Positions 7,917 to 16,957 of a stretch of DNA of 64,000 nucleotides are shown here, one piece after another. Positions within the stretch are counted from its first letter, which is position 1, and every line of letters begins with the position of its first letter. The translations under genes and the position numbers were made by a program. Under the pieces are notes generated by a model, which was not told the origin of the DNA, searched no databases, and saw only the letters and a program-made list of their open reading frames with translations. This DNA comes from Pseudomonas massiliensis (GTDB taxonomy: Bacteria; Pseudomonadota; Gammaproteobacteria; Pseudomonadales; Pseudomonadaceae), in assembly GCF_000826105.1 (NCBI RefSeq), contig NZ_CCYK01000007.1, forward strand, positions 744,001-808,000, read 5' to 3'.

Positions 7917-9092
7917 CTATTTACCAACGATGTCCTCCACCGTGGGCACTCGGGTGTCGCTTTCCATATGGGCATCGTGCTCGATCTGCTTGCTGAAGTT
8001 GCTCAAGGACGCATGGGCGGGGTCGGCATCGCTGGCGAACACGGACGGGCTGAGCATGTAGGCGGCGAGCAGGCGACTCAAGGCCGCAAGGCTATCGATG
8101 TGGGTGCGTTCGTAGCCATGGGTGGCATCACAACCGAAGGCCAGCAATGCCGTACGGGTATCGTGCCCTGCGGTCACCGCCGAGTGGGCGTCGCTGTAGT
8201 AGTAACGGAACAGGTCCCGGCGTACCGGCAAGGCATGCTCTTGAGCCAGGCGCAGCAAGTGGCGGGACAGGTGATAGTCATAGGGGCCGCTGGAATCCTG
8301 CATGGCCACGCTGACAGCGTGTTCGCTGGAATGCTGTCCGGCGGCGACGGGTGCGATATCCACCCCCACGAATTCGCTCACGTCCCAAGGTAACGCGCCA
8401 GCGGCGCCGGAGCCGGTTTCCTCGGTGATGGTGAACAGAGGGTGGCAGTCGATCAGCGGTTCGATACCGCTTTCCACGATGGCCTTGAGGGCGGTGAGCA
8501 CCGCGGCCACGCCCGCCTTGTCGTCCAGGTGACGAGCACTGATATGGCCGCTGTCGGTGAACTCGGGCAGCGGGTCGAAGGCCACGAAGTCGCCGATGTT
8601 CACACCCAGGGCTTCAGCATCGGCACGGGTGGCCGAATAGGCATCCAGGCGCAGTTCCACGTGATCCCAGGTGACGGGCATCTGGTCGATGGCGGTATTG
8701 AAGGCGTGCCCGGAGGCCATCAGCGGCAATACACTGCCACGCACGATGCCGTTATCGGTGAACACGCTGACGCGGCTGCCTTCGGCGAACCGGCTGGACC
8801 AGCAGCCCACCGGCGCCAGCCCCAGGCGGCCGTTGTCCTGGATGACGCGCACGATGGCCCCGATCGTATCCAGGTGCGAGGACAGGGCGCGGTCCGGCGA
8901 GTTGCGCTTGCCTTTCAAGGTGGCGCGCAGGGTGCCACGACGGGTCAATTCATAAGGAATGCCAAGGCTGTCCAGGCATTCGGCCACATAACGGACGATG
9001 GTGTCGGTGAATCCGGTAGGGCTGGGGATGGCCAGCATCTCCAGCAGCACCTTGCGCAGATAATTCAGATCCGGTTCGGGGATCTTGGACAT
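7917..9092 (-). CDS. NAGGN-cluster M42-like peptidase
   Basis: A 391-aa zinc aminopeptidase of the M42/M20-like class found in N-acetylglutaminylglutamine amide (NAGGN) clusters. Metal-ligand motifs are visible: SSHLDTIGA, the bridging Asp in RHLDDKAG, TEETGSG, and D after EFVGVDIAP. It is the last of three co-oriented genes with the synthetase (ends 9172) and the amidotransferase, and the role is likely turnover or processing of the dipeptide osmolyte; this is inferred from constant co-occurrence. It starts at the ATG at 9092, with GGAGAAGCGAG upstream. Confidence 0.88.
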   Translation of the reverse strand: MSKIPEPDLNYLRKVLLEMLAIPSPTGFTDTIVRYVAECLDSLGIPYELTRRGTLRATLKGKRNSPDRALSSHLDTIGAIVRVIQDNGRLGLAPVGCWSSRFAEGSRVSVFTDNGIVRGSVLPLMASGHAFNTAIDQMPVTWDHVELRLDAYSATRADAEALGVNIGDFVAFDPLPEFTDSGHISARHLDDKAGVAAVLTALKAIVESGIEPLIDCHPLFTITEETGSGAAGALPWDVSEFVGVDIAPVAAGQHSSEHAVSVAMQDSSGPYDYHLSRHLLRLAQEHALPVRRDLFRYYYSDAHSAVTAGHDTRTALLAFGCDATHGYERTHIDSLAALSRLLAAYMLSPSVFASDADPAHASLSNFSKQIEHDAHMESDTRVPTVEDIVGK

Positions 9093-9171
9093 CTCGCTTC
9101 TCCTCAGGATACGTCAAGCGAAGTCAGCGGGCCGCCGGGCAGCCCCGCTGGCGTGAGCGGGCGCAGAGCGC

Positions 9172-10920
9172 CTAGCGCGCCGGTTGTATATGTGGGAACA
9201 GCAAATCCACGAAGCGTTCCGCAGTGGGCCGTGGCTCATGGTTGGCCAGGCCAACCCGCTCGTTGGCTTCGATGAACACGTACTCAGGCTGGTCGGCTGC
9301 GGGTACTAGCAGGTCCAGGCCCACCACCGGGATGTCCAGGGCACGAGCTGCGCGAATGGCCGCATCCCGTAGCACCGGATGCAGGCTGTCGGTGACATCT
9401 TCCAGGTGACCGCCGGTATGCAGGTTGGCGGTCTTGCGTACCGCCAGGGTCAGCCCGTCGGGCAGGATACTGCTGTATTCATGGCCTGCCGCTTGCACCG
9501 TGCGCTCGGTTTCTCTGTCCAGTGGAATGCGGCTTTCTCCCCCGGTGGCAGCCTGGCGCCGCCGGCTCTGCGCCTCGATCAGCTCGCGTACGCTGTGCCG
9601 ACCATCGCCGACCACCTGGGCCGGTCGGCGAATGGCCGCGGCCACTACCTCAAAGCCAATGACCACGATGCGCAGGTCCGCCCCTTCGTGGAAGCTCTCC
9701 AGCAATACGTGACTGTCGAACTGGCGCGCCACTTCGATGGCCGTCTGCACGTCTTCGAGGGTGCGCAGGTCCACGGCCACGCCCATGCCTTGTTCGCCGT
9801 CCAGCGGCTTGACCACGATACGGCCGTGCTCTTCGAGAAAATCCTGGTTGTCATCGGCGCTACCCGCCAATTGCTGGGCCGGCAGAGACAGGCCGGCGGC
9901 GGCCAGTACCTTGTGGGTCAGGCTCTTGTCCTGACACAGCATGACGCTGATCGAGCTGGTCAGGTCCGACAGGGACTCGCGGCAGCGAATCCGCCGGCCG
10001 CCATGGCTGAGGGTGAACAGGCCGTGCTCGGCGTCATCCACATGCACATCGATGCCGCGCCGGTAGGCCTCGTCCACGATGATGCGCGCGTAGGGGTTGA
10101 GGTTCGCCGCCGGCCCCGGGCCAAGGAAGAGCTTCTGATTGATGCTGTTCTTGCACTTGATGGCGAAGGTGGGCAGCGTGCGAAAACCCAGCTTGGCGTA
10201 GAGGTTCTTGGCCAGGCGATTGTCGTGCATCACCGACAGGTCGAGGAAGCTCAGGCCCCGGCTCATGAAGTGCTCCACCAGGTGGCGCACCAGCACTTCG
10301 CCCACGCCAGGGCGAGTGCAGCGTGGGTCTACCGCCAGGCACCACAGGCTGCTGCCCCCTTCCGGGTCCTGGAAGGCAGTGCGATGGTTCAATCCCATGA
10401 CGCTGCCGATCACGCTACCATCAGTCTCATCCTCGGCCAGCCAGTAGACCGGGCCGCCCTGGTGGCGCGGGGTCAGCTGTTCAGCATCCACCGGAAGCAT
10501 GCGGCGCTTGCGGTAGAGCTGGTTGATGGCCTCCCAGTCATGGGCGGTACAGGCCCGGCGGATGCGGAAACCGCGAAATATCCGTTGCGCCGGTCGATAG
10601 TCGCTGAACCACAGGCGCAGGGTATCGGAGGGGTCGAGGAACAGCTGTTGCGGGGCCTGGGCCAGCACTTGCTGCGGGGCGGCCACGTACAGGGCGATAT
10701 CGCGCTGTCCGGGCTTTTCCTGCAGCAGCTCGCTGGCCAGGGCTTGCGGCGAGGACCAGGTGTGGCCCATGAGCAGACGGCCCCAGCCACAATGCAAGGG
10801 GCGGGGGCTGCCTGAAGAAGGCAGGCCGTCCTCGGCGCACATGGCCTGCAAACGTTCGTAGGAGGGCGGCTGGCCCCGTTGCAGGCGCTGGCTCATGGAG
10901 TGGGCGTGGGCTTTCATCAT
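9172..10920 (-). CDS. ngg: N-acetylglutaminylglutamine synthetase (GNAT-ATP-grasp fusion)
   Basis: A 582-aa two-domain enzyme. The N-terminal half is a GNAT acetyltransferase (FRIRRACTAHDW, CLAVDPRCTRPGVGEVLV, NLYAKLGFRTLP). The C-terminal half is an ATP-grasp ligase (KPLDGEQGMGVAV, LLESFHEGADLRI, VFIEANERVGL). It acetylates glutamine and joins a second glutamine, making the NAGGN precursor used in osmoadaptation in Sinorhizobium and Pseudomonas. The start is the ATG at 10920, whose A is the last base of the upstream TGA (TGATG), so translation is coupled to the amidotransferase. An in-frame ATG at 10968 would overlap that gene and is less likely. Confidence 0.92.
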   Translation of the reverse strand: MMKAHAHSMSQRLQRGQPPSYERLQAMCAEDGLPSSGSPRPLHCGWGRLLMGHTWSSPQALASELLQEKPGQRDIALYVAAPQQVLAQAPQQLFLDPSDTLRLWFSDYRPAQRIFRGFRIRRACTAHDWEAINQLYRKRRMLPVDAEQLTPRHQGGPVYWLAEDETDGSVIGSVMGLNHRTAFQDPEGGSSLWCLAVDPRCTRPGVGEVLVRHLVEHFMSRGLSFLDLSVMHDNRLAKNLYAKLGFRTLPTFAIKCKNSINQKLFLGPGPAANLNPYARIIVDEAYRRGIDVHVDDAEHGLFTLSHGGRRIRCRESLSDLTSSISVMLCQDKSLTHKVLAAAGLSLPAQQLAGSADDNQDFLEEHGRIVVKPLDGEQGMGVAVDLRTLEDVQTAIEVARQFDSHVLLESFHEGADLRIVVIGFEVVAAAIRRPAQVVGDGRHSVRELIEAQSRRRQAATGGESRIPLDRETERTVQAAGHEYSSILPDGLTLAVRKTANLHTGGHLEDVTDSLHPVLRDAAIRAARALDIPVVGLDLLVPAADQPEYVFIEANERVGLANHEPRPTAERFVDLLFPHIQPAR

Positions 10921-12692
10921 CAGAGTCCTTGTTCGCTGAGCCACAGGTTCAGCGCTGCCAATTGCCACAGCTTGGAGCCGTGCAGCGGCGTCAGCTGGCC
11001 ATGGGGGTCCGTCAGCAAGGCGTCGATGCGGGCGGGGTTGAACAGGCCGCGGTCCTGACTGCCATCGACCAGCAGGTCGCGGACCCAGCCCAGGGTCGCG
11101 CCTTCCAGGTGCTTGAGGCCTGGCACGGGGAAGTAACCCTTCTTGCGGTCGATCACTTCGCTGGGGATAACCCGGCGCGCGGCTTCCTTGAGCACATGCT
11201 TGCCGCCGCTGGGCAGCTTGAAACGCGCGGGAATTCGGGCGGAGAGTTCTACGAGGCGGTAGTCCAGGAAGGGCGTGCGCGCCTCGAGGCCCCAGGCCAT
11301 GGTCATGCTGTCTACCCGTTTGACCGGGTCTTCTACCAGCATCACGGTGCTGTCCAGGCGCAGGGCCTTGTCCACCGCGGCCTCGGCGCCGGGCATGGCG
11401 AAGTGTTGCCGCACGAAGTCACCGGCCGCGTCCTGGTCCAGGCGCCAGCGTGGCTGCACGGTATCGGCATAGTCTTGATAGCTGCGGTCGAAGAAGGCCT
11501 CGCGATAGGCGGCATAGGCATCCGGCGCCCCGTCGACCTTCGGATACCAGTGGTACCCGGCGAAGAGCTCGTCCGCGCCCTGGCCGCTCTGAACCACCTT
11601 GCAGTGACGGGACACCTCCCGCGATAGCAGGTAAAAGGCGATGCAGTCATGGCTGACCATGGGCTCGCTCATGGCGCGGAAGGCGGCAGGCAGCTGGTCG
11701 AGAATCTCATGCTCGGCGATGCGCAACTGATGATGCTGGGTGCCGTAGTGACGGGCGATCAGGTCCGAATACTCGAACTCATTGCCGCGCTCGCCGCCGG
11801 CGTCATCGAAACCGATGGAGAAGGTGAGCAGGTTGTCCACGCCCGCTTCGCGCAGCAGACCCACGAGCAGGCTGGAATCAACGCCGCCGGAGAGCAGCAC
11901 GCCCACGTCCACCGCGGCGCGCTGGCGAATGGCGACCGCTTCGCGGGTCGCTTGCAGGGTGCGATCGACCCACTCTTCCAGGCCCAGTTCGGCTTCTCCG
12001 GCGGCCGGGCCGTAGGGCAGGCTCCACCAGACCTTTTCCTCGCTGTTGCCCTCGGCGTCGATGCGCATCCAGGTCGCGGCCGGAAGTTTTTGCACATTGG
12101 CCAGCAAGGTGCGTGGGGCTGGCACCACGGCGTGGAAGTTCAGGTAGTGGTTCAGCCCCACCGGGTCGAGCATGGGGTCGATGTCACCACCTTTGAGCAA
12201 GGCGGGCAGGGTAGAGGCAAAGCGCAGCCGGCTGCCATTGCGTGACAGGTAGAGCGGCTTGACGCCGAGACGATCCCTGGCCAGGAACAGTTGCTGGCGA
12301 TCCCGCTCCCAGATGGCGAAGGCGAACATGCCGTTGAGCTTGGGCAGCATGGCCTCGCCCCAGGCATGGTAGCCCTTGAGCAGCACTTCGGTGTCGCCGT
12401 CGGAATAGAAGCTGTAGCCCAGGGCCTCCAGCTCCTTGCGCAATTCGGGATAGTTGTAGATGGCCCCATTGAAAGCCAGAGCCAGGCCTAGCTGGCCGTC
12501 CACCATCGGCTGCGCCGAGCAGTCGGACAGGTCCATGATTTTCAGCCGCCGGTGACCGAAGGCCATCGGCCCCTGGCTATGGAAACCCCACGCGTCCGGG
12601 CCTCGCGGTGCCAGGTGATGGGTGATCCGCTCCACCGCGCCCAGGTTCGCGGGCTGTTGGTCGAAACGTAACTCTCCTGCGATTCCACACAT
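10920..12692 (-). CDS. asnO: N-acetylglutaminylglutamine amidotransferase (asparagine synthase family)
   Basis: A 590-aa asparagine-synthase-like enzyme that amidates the dipeptide to give NAGGN. It begins MCGIAGEL, so Cys2 is the glutaminase nucleophile exposed after Met removal, which fixes the start at 12692 and not 12746. The N-terminal Ntn domain includes RGPDAWGFH and AFNGAIYNY. The synthetase domain has the PP-loop LLSGGVDSSLLVGL and GQGADELFAGY. It is the first gene of the operon asnO-ngg-peptidase on the minus strand and would be expected to respond to osmotic stress, though I cannot identify a specific operator. Confidence 0.92.
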   Translation of the reverse strand: MCGIAGELRFDQQPANLGAVERITHHLAPRGPDAWGFHSQGPMAFGHRRLKIMDLSDCSAQPMVDGQLGLALAFNGAIYNYPELRKELEALGYSFYSDGDTEVLLKGYHAWGEAMLPKLNGMFAFAIWERDRQQLFLARDRLGVKPLYLSRNGSRLRFASTLPALLKGGDIDPMLDPVGLNHYLNFHAVVPAPRTLLANVQKLPAATWMRIDAEGNSEEKVWWSLPYGPAAGEAELGLEEWVDRTLQATREAVAIRQRAAVDVGVLLSGGVDSSLLVGLLREAGVDNLLTFSIGFDDAGGERGNEFEYSDLIARHYGTQHHQLRIAEHEILDQLPAAFRAMSEPMVSHDCIAFYLLSREVSRHCKVVQSGQGADELFAGYHWYPKVDGAPDAYAAYREAFFDRSYQDYADTVQPRWRLDQDAAGDFVRQHFAMPGAEAAVDKALRLDSTVMLVEDPVKRVDSMTMAWGLEARTPFLDYRLVELSARIPARFKLPSGGKHVLKEAARRVIPSEVIDRKKGYFPVPGLKHLEGATLGWVRDLLVDGSQDRGLFNPARIDALLTDPHGQLTPLHGSKLWQLAALNLWLSEQGL

Positions 12693-12912
12693 GTAGCTTA
12701 AACCTTTGCTGTCAGCGTTTAGCGCTACTGGGGACGTGCGAGCCATGCACGAGCGAAGACAATACCGTGCAAGCCAAGGGGGCGTACGGCATGGTCAGCC
12801 AGTAGCGCAGGGCCCTGGCGACGGCATGCAACGCCAGGGGCTTGGCATGTTGGAGGGCTACGGGGAACGGATCGTTCCTTCAGGAAAGGAGATTGAGCGT
12901 ATCAGTGGGTAC

Positions 12913-12938
12913 GGGGGCGCTGGGAGCCAGCGCCCGCT
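12913..12938. other. hairpin in the gap between the GAF-EAL gene and asnO
   Basis: GGGCGCTGG (12915-12923) and CCAGCGCCC (12927-12935) form a perfect 9-bp stem with a GAG loop. No T-run follows on either strand, so it is a weak terminator candidate for the GAF-EAL gene (minus strand). The rest of the 296-bp gap 12693-12988 shows no gene and should hold the asnO promoter. Confidence 0.4.
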
Positions 12939-12988
12939 AGCGAAGCGGCCATAGCTTCGCGTGCGGCATCGTCGGCTCCGCTGAGCGT

Positions 12989-14779
12989 CTACAAGGCTTG
13001 GGAACTCGGGCTCTGGTAGGTCTCCCGCCAGGCTTCAAGGACCCCAAGCTCCATGGGCCGGGCCAGGTGGAAGCCTTGCACTTCATGACAGCCGGCGCGG
13101 CGCAGGATCTCCAGGGTAGCGGCGTCCTCGATGCCTTCGGCGACGATCCGGTAGCCCAGGCGCAGGCCCAGCCCGATCAGGGTTTCCACCAGCCGACGAT
13201 CGCGTTCATCGGTACCGATGTTGCATAGCAGGGAGCGGTCCAGTTTCACCGCGGTGGCGGGCAACTGGCGCAGGTAGGTCCAGTTGCTGTAGCCGGTGCC
13301 GAAGTCATCGATGGCCACGTCGATGCCGATTTCACGCAGCCGCTGCAATTGCTCGCGCACCAGTTCAGGGCTCTGGCAAAGCGCGCTTTCGGTGAATTCG
13401 AGCTCGAGCAGCTCCGGTGGCAGGGCCCAGTCTTCCAGCAGGCCCAGCAGCGTATCGGTAAACTGTGAGCCGTCCAGGTCTTCGGCTGAAACGTTGACCG
13501 ACACCTTCAAAGGGTGTCCGGCCTGGTACCAGGCGCTGACCTGTGCCACCACCTGGCGGATCACCCAAAGGCTGAGGGGGCGAATCATCGAGGTGCGTTC
13601 GGCCAGGGGCACGAACTCGGCCGGGCTCACCGCGCCCAGAAACGGATGTTCCCAGCGCAACAGCGCTTCCACGGACAATAGTTCACCAGTGTTGGCGTCG
13701 AAGCGCGGCTGATAGGCCAGGCGTAACTGATAGCTGCTCTGCAGGGCCTCGGCCAGCGCGCTCAACAGCATGAAGGCGCGCTGCTGAGCCCGCCCCAGGC
13801 CTGGCTCGTACCAGCCCCAGCCCTTGCCCTTGGTGCGGGCGTCGTCCGAGGCGCTGACCACCATGCGCAGCCAGTCCGGAAGGCTGACCTGGCGGTGGTC
13901 CAGCTCGATGGCGCCGATGCCGATCTGCGACTGGATGGGAATGCCGCCGCACATCAAGGGGCGCTTGAAGCGCTGGGCAATGGTGGTGAACAAGGCATCG
14001 CTGGCGGCGCAGCGCCCCCCGGCGATGAAAAAACCGAAGCGTGTCTGGCTGACTCGATAGATCGGCGTCCCGGGGGGAACCAGGGTGGCCAGCTCCTCAT
14101 GCATCACCAGCATCAGGTCCTGGGAGAATTGATAGCCCAGAGCCTTGACGATGTCGTTGAGCATCTGCGGCGAAACCATGTCGATCGCCACGAGAGAATG
14201 AAGCTCTTGGTTGCGCCTGTTGTTGATGTCTTCTTCCAGCCGTACCCGGTTGAGCAGGCCGGTTTGCTGATCCAGGAATGCGAACTGCCGCAGGCTGTCG
14301 ATACGGTGCATGACCAGCGAGCCAAAGCGCTTGAGCACGGCTTGCTGCTCAGGGTTCAGCGGCCCGCGCGGCTTGGTATCGATCACGCACAGGCTGCCCA
14401 GCCCAAGGCCATCCTCGGTGATCAGCGGCATGCCGGCGTAGAAACGAATGCCGGGGTAACCGGTGACCAGCGGATTGTCGCGGAAGCGTTCGTCGGCCAG
14501 GGCATCCGTTACCACGAAGGGTTCGTCAGTCAGGATGGCATAGGTGCAGAATGAAACGTTGCGAGGGGTTTCGGTCGCGCACAATCCACGGCTGGCCTTG
14601 AACCATTGCCGCTGCTCCTCGAGGATGGAGATCAGGGCGATAGGCGCATCGAAATAGGTTTGCAGCAGCTCCATGATGTCTTCGAAAACCGGATCGGGCA
14701 TACCCTCATCCAGGCACAGACCGGCTACCCGACGCAGCCGGGCTGCTTCGTTGATCGGCGTCGGGATTGGCTGGATCAT
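12989..14779 (-). CDS. GAF-EAL cyclic-di-GMP phosphodiesterase with degenerate GGDEF
   Basis: A cytosolic 596-aa signalling protein. Residues about 15-165 form a GAF sensor (RQWFKASRGL, FYAGMPLI, LGSLCVID). About 170-315 is a GGDEF-like domain in which the signature is replaced by SQTRFGFF (residues 244-251), so cyclase activity is not expected. About 340-585 is an EAL domain with EAL at 371-373, ELEFTES, DDFGTGYSN at 491-499, KLDRS at 512 and AEGIE at 547-551, which retains the metal- and substrate-binding residues. It therefore probably hydrolyses c-di-GMP in response to a GAF ligand. It is monocistronic and lies head to tail with asnO. Confidence 0.88.
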   Translation of the reverse strand: MIQPIPTPINEAARLRRVAGLCLDEGMPDPVFEDIMELLQTYFDAPIALISILEEQRQWFKASRGLCATETPRNVSFCTYAILTDEPFVVTDALADERFRDNPLVTGYPGIRFYAGMPLITEDGLGLGSLCVIDTKPRGPLNPEQQAVLKRFGSLVMHRIDSLRQFAFLDQQTGLLNRVRLEEDINNRRNQELHSLVAIDMVSPQMLNDIVKALGYQFSQDLMLVMHEELATLVPPGTPIYRVSQTRFGFFIAGGRCAASDALFTTIAQRFKRPLMCGGIPIQSQIGIGAIELDHRQVSLPDWLRMVVSASDDARTKGKGWGWYEPGLGRAQQRAFMLLSALAEALQSSYQLRLAYQPRFDANTGELLSVEALLRWEHPFLGAVSPAEFVPLAERTSMIRPLSLWVIRQVVAQVSAWYQAGHPLKVSVNVSAEDLDGSQFTDTLLGLLEDWALPPELLELEFTESALCQSPELVREQLQRLREIGIDVAIDDFGTGYSNWTYLRQLPATAVKLDRSLLCNIGTDERDRRLVETLIGLGLRLGYRIVAEGIEDAATLEILRRAGCHEVQGFHLARPMELGVLEAWRETYQSPSSQAL

Positions 14780-14908
14780 AGTTGAGGTTTCCGTAGCGGA
14801 CGGCGATACAATATCCAGTCCGTGATATCAAAATGCCTATACATGCTACAGGTTATCGGCCGCTTCAGCCCGAACTTCAGGGGCCGTTGGTCGTGTAGCT
14901 GTAACGAT

Positions 14909-16879
14909 TCATGTCTTCGCCCCACCTTTGCACAGATCTCGCACCGCAAAACGTACCGGCAAGCAGGCGTGCGCTACCTCCTGGCTCACCGGCAAGGGCT
15001 CATGCTCCAGCCAGGCGGCCAGCAACTCCCCGGCCAACAATGTAGTGATCAGGCCCCTGGAACCATGGCCGCTGTTCACCCACAACCCGGGAAGCCAGGG
15101 GCAGGGCGCATCACACTTTGCCCGCGCGTTTCGCCTCAGGGTCTGGTAACGCTCGTCGAACAGGTCGCGGTCCACCACTGGTCCGACCAAGGGCAGATAA
15201 TCCGGGCTGGTACAGCGCAGGCCCACACGGCCTTCCGGGGCATTGGTCGGCCCCGGTGCCAGGCTATCGGCCAGCGTAGGGGAAATCTGAGTGAGCAAGC
15301 CGAGGTTGTGCTCGTGTTCGGCCACGCTGGGCTGGGTGTCCAGGCGCTGGAAATCGAAGCTGGCGCCCAAGGTATGCTCGCCCAGGCGTGCCGGCGCCAC
15401 ATAACCCTCGCCACAGACCACGGTGGCCAGGGCCTCGCTGGCGGGGGTGGCTGGCAGGCGAGTGATCTGGCCCCGGATCGCCTTGAGCGGGAGCTGCGCC
15501 GTAGGCGCGAAGTCACGTACCTGCGCGGCGCAGGCCAGTACGGCCACCGGGGCGCTGGCCAACGGGCGATCGTCCGCCCAGGCTTGCCATTGGTCATCGA
15601 CCCGGCGCAGTTCGAGCACAGCCTGGTGGGTACGCACTTCGATCAAGGGATGGTCGATAAGCGCCGCGCATACGGCCGGCGGGTGTACCCAGCCGCCTTC
15701 GGGAAAATACAGCCCCGGCTGCTGCACGGCCACACCCGCCAGGGCGCTGGCCTCGTCGGCGCTCACTGCTCGCAGCAGATCCGGGGAAAACGCTTCGGCC
15801 AGGGTTTGCTGGCGGCTGGCCTCCGCGGCGCTGCTGGCCAGTTGCAATACGCCACAATCGCTCCACGCCTGGCCCCGCTGCAGCCGTTCCAGCCAGCGGC
15901 GGGTGTAGCCGAAGCCGCTAAGGATCAAACGCGACAAGGCCGTGCCATGGGCTGAAAGCTTGAGGTACAGCACTCCCTGGGGATTACCGGACGCTTCGGC
16001 GGCAATATGCCCGTGACGCTCGAGCAGGGTCACTCGCCAGCCCCGCGCCGCCAGACTGGCTGCCGTGGCGCAACCGGCCAGGCCGGCGCCAACCACCAAG
16101 GCATGCCGTTCGCCCGCTACCTTGGGCGGGTAGGCGAACCAGGGCTGCTCCTGCGCAACAGGCACGGGCCCGATGAAGTGCCCGCGCATGATCTCCCATT
16201 TCTTGCCCTGCCCGGGCAGGCGTTTCATCTTGAAGCCTGCCGCGACCAGCCCCCGCCGCACTGTGCCCGCCGCGCTGAAGGTGCCCAGGGTAGTGCCTTC
16301 CCCCGACAGCCGAGCGACCTCGGCGAACAGCTCGGGGGTCCACATGTCCGGGTTTTTCGCCGGGGCGAAACCGTCCAGGAACCAGGCGTCGACTCGGCCC
16401 TTGAGCTGGCGCAACTGAGCCTGGGCATCGCCGATCAGCAGGGTAAGGGTTACGCGCCCATCGGCGAAGACCAGCCGCTGCAGGCCTTCGTGAATAGCCT
16501 GATAGCTTCCCAGCAGCGCCTGGGCCCAGGGCGCCAGTTCGGGCCACAGGGCCAGGGCCCGGGTCAGGTCGCTGCGGCCCAGCGGGTATTTTTCCGTACT
16601 GATGAAATGCAGGCGCGCCTGCGGCCCTGCGCTAGCCTCGAACAGGCGCCAGGCGCAAAGGAAATTCAACCCAGTGCCGAATCCGGTTTCCCCGATCACC
16701 AGGGCTTGCCCGGGCGCCAGTTCGGCGAAACGTTCGGCCAGCGCGTTCTGCTCCAGAAACACATAACGGGTTTCTTCCAGGGCAGCCTGGCTTGAAAAAT
16801 ACACATCGCCAAACACGCGCGAGCGCGGTTGGCCATTTTCGTCCCAATCGAGCTGGGCGGGTGTGACGGCGCTGGGCAT
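14909..16879 (-). CDS. mnmC: bifunctional tRNA mnm5s2U34 enzyme MnmC
   Basis: A 656-aa fusion that completes mnm5(s2)U at the wobble position of tRNA. The N-terminal domain (about 1-245) is the SAM-dependent methyltransferase (GETGFGTGLNFLCAW, DGFAPAKNPDMW). The C-terminal domain is the FAD-dependent oxidoreductase that removes the carboxymethyl group (VVGAGLAGCATAASLAARGW, ERHGHIAAEASGN, VNSGHGSRGL). The start at 16879 (MPSAVTPAQLDWDENG) gives the normal family length. It is divergent from pap with a 78-bp shared promoter region. Confidence 0.94.
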   Translation of the reverse strand: MPSAVTPAQLDWDENGQPRSRVFGDVYFSSQAALEETRYVFLEQNALAERFAELAPGQALVIGETGFGTGLNFLCAWRLFEASAGPQARLHFISTEKYPLGRSDLTRALALWPELAPWAQALLGSYQAIHEGLQRLVFADGRVTLTLLIGDAQAQLRQLKGRVDAWFLDGFAPAKNPDMWTPELFAEVARLSGEGTTLGTFSAAGTVRRGLVAAGFKMKRLPGQGKKWEIMRGHFIGPVPVAQEQPWFAYPPKVAGERHALVVGAGLAGCATAASLAARGWRVTLLERHGHIAAEASGNPQGVLYLKLSAHGTALSRLILSGFGYTRRWLERLQRGQAWSDCGVLQLASSAAEASRQQTLAEAFSPDLLRAVSADEASALAGVAVQQPGLYFPEGGWVHPPAVCAALIDHPLIEVRTHQAVLELRRVDDQWQAWADDRPLASAPVAVLACAAQVRDFAPTAQLPLKAIRGQITRLPATPASEALATVVCGEGYVAPARLGEHTLGASFDFQRLDTQPSVAEHEHNLGLLTQISPTLADSLAPGPTNAPEGRVGLRCTSPDYLPLVGPVVDRDLFDERYQTLRRNARAKCDAPCPWLPGLWVNSGHGSRGLITTLLAGELLAAWLEHEPLPVSQEVAHACLPVRFAVRDLCKGGAKT

Positions 16880-16957
16880 GAAGCGGGACCAGATGGAAAG
16901 AGGCGCAGTATTCTGCCAGAAGGCGCTGTCCAGATAAGCAGCCAAGAGGAGCAAGCG

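Noticed and set aside
14822..15955. A 377-codon plus-strand frame
   Set aside because: It is antisense to mnmC and lacks any recognisable motif.
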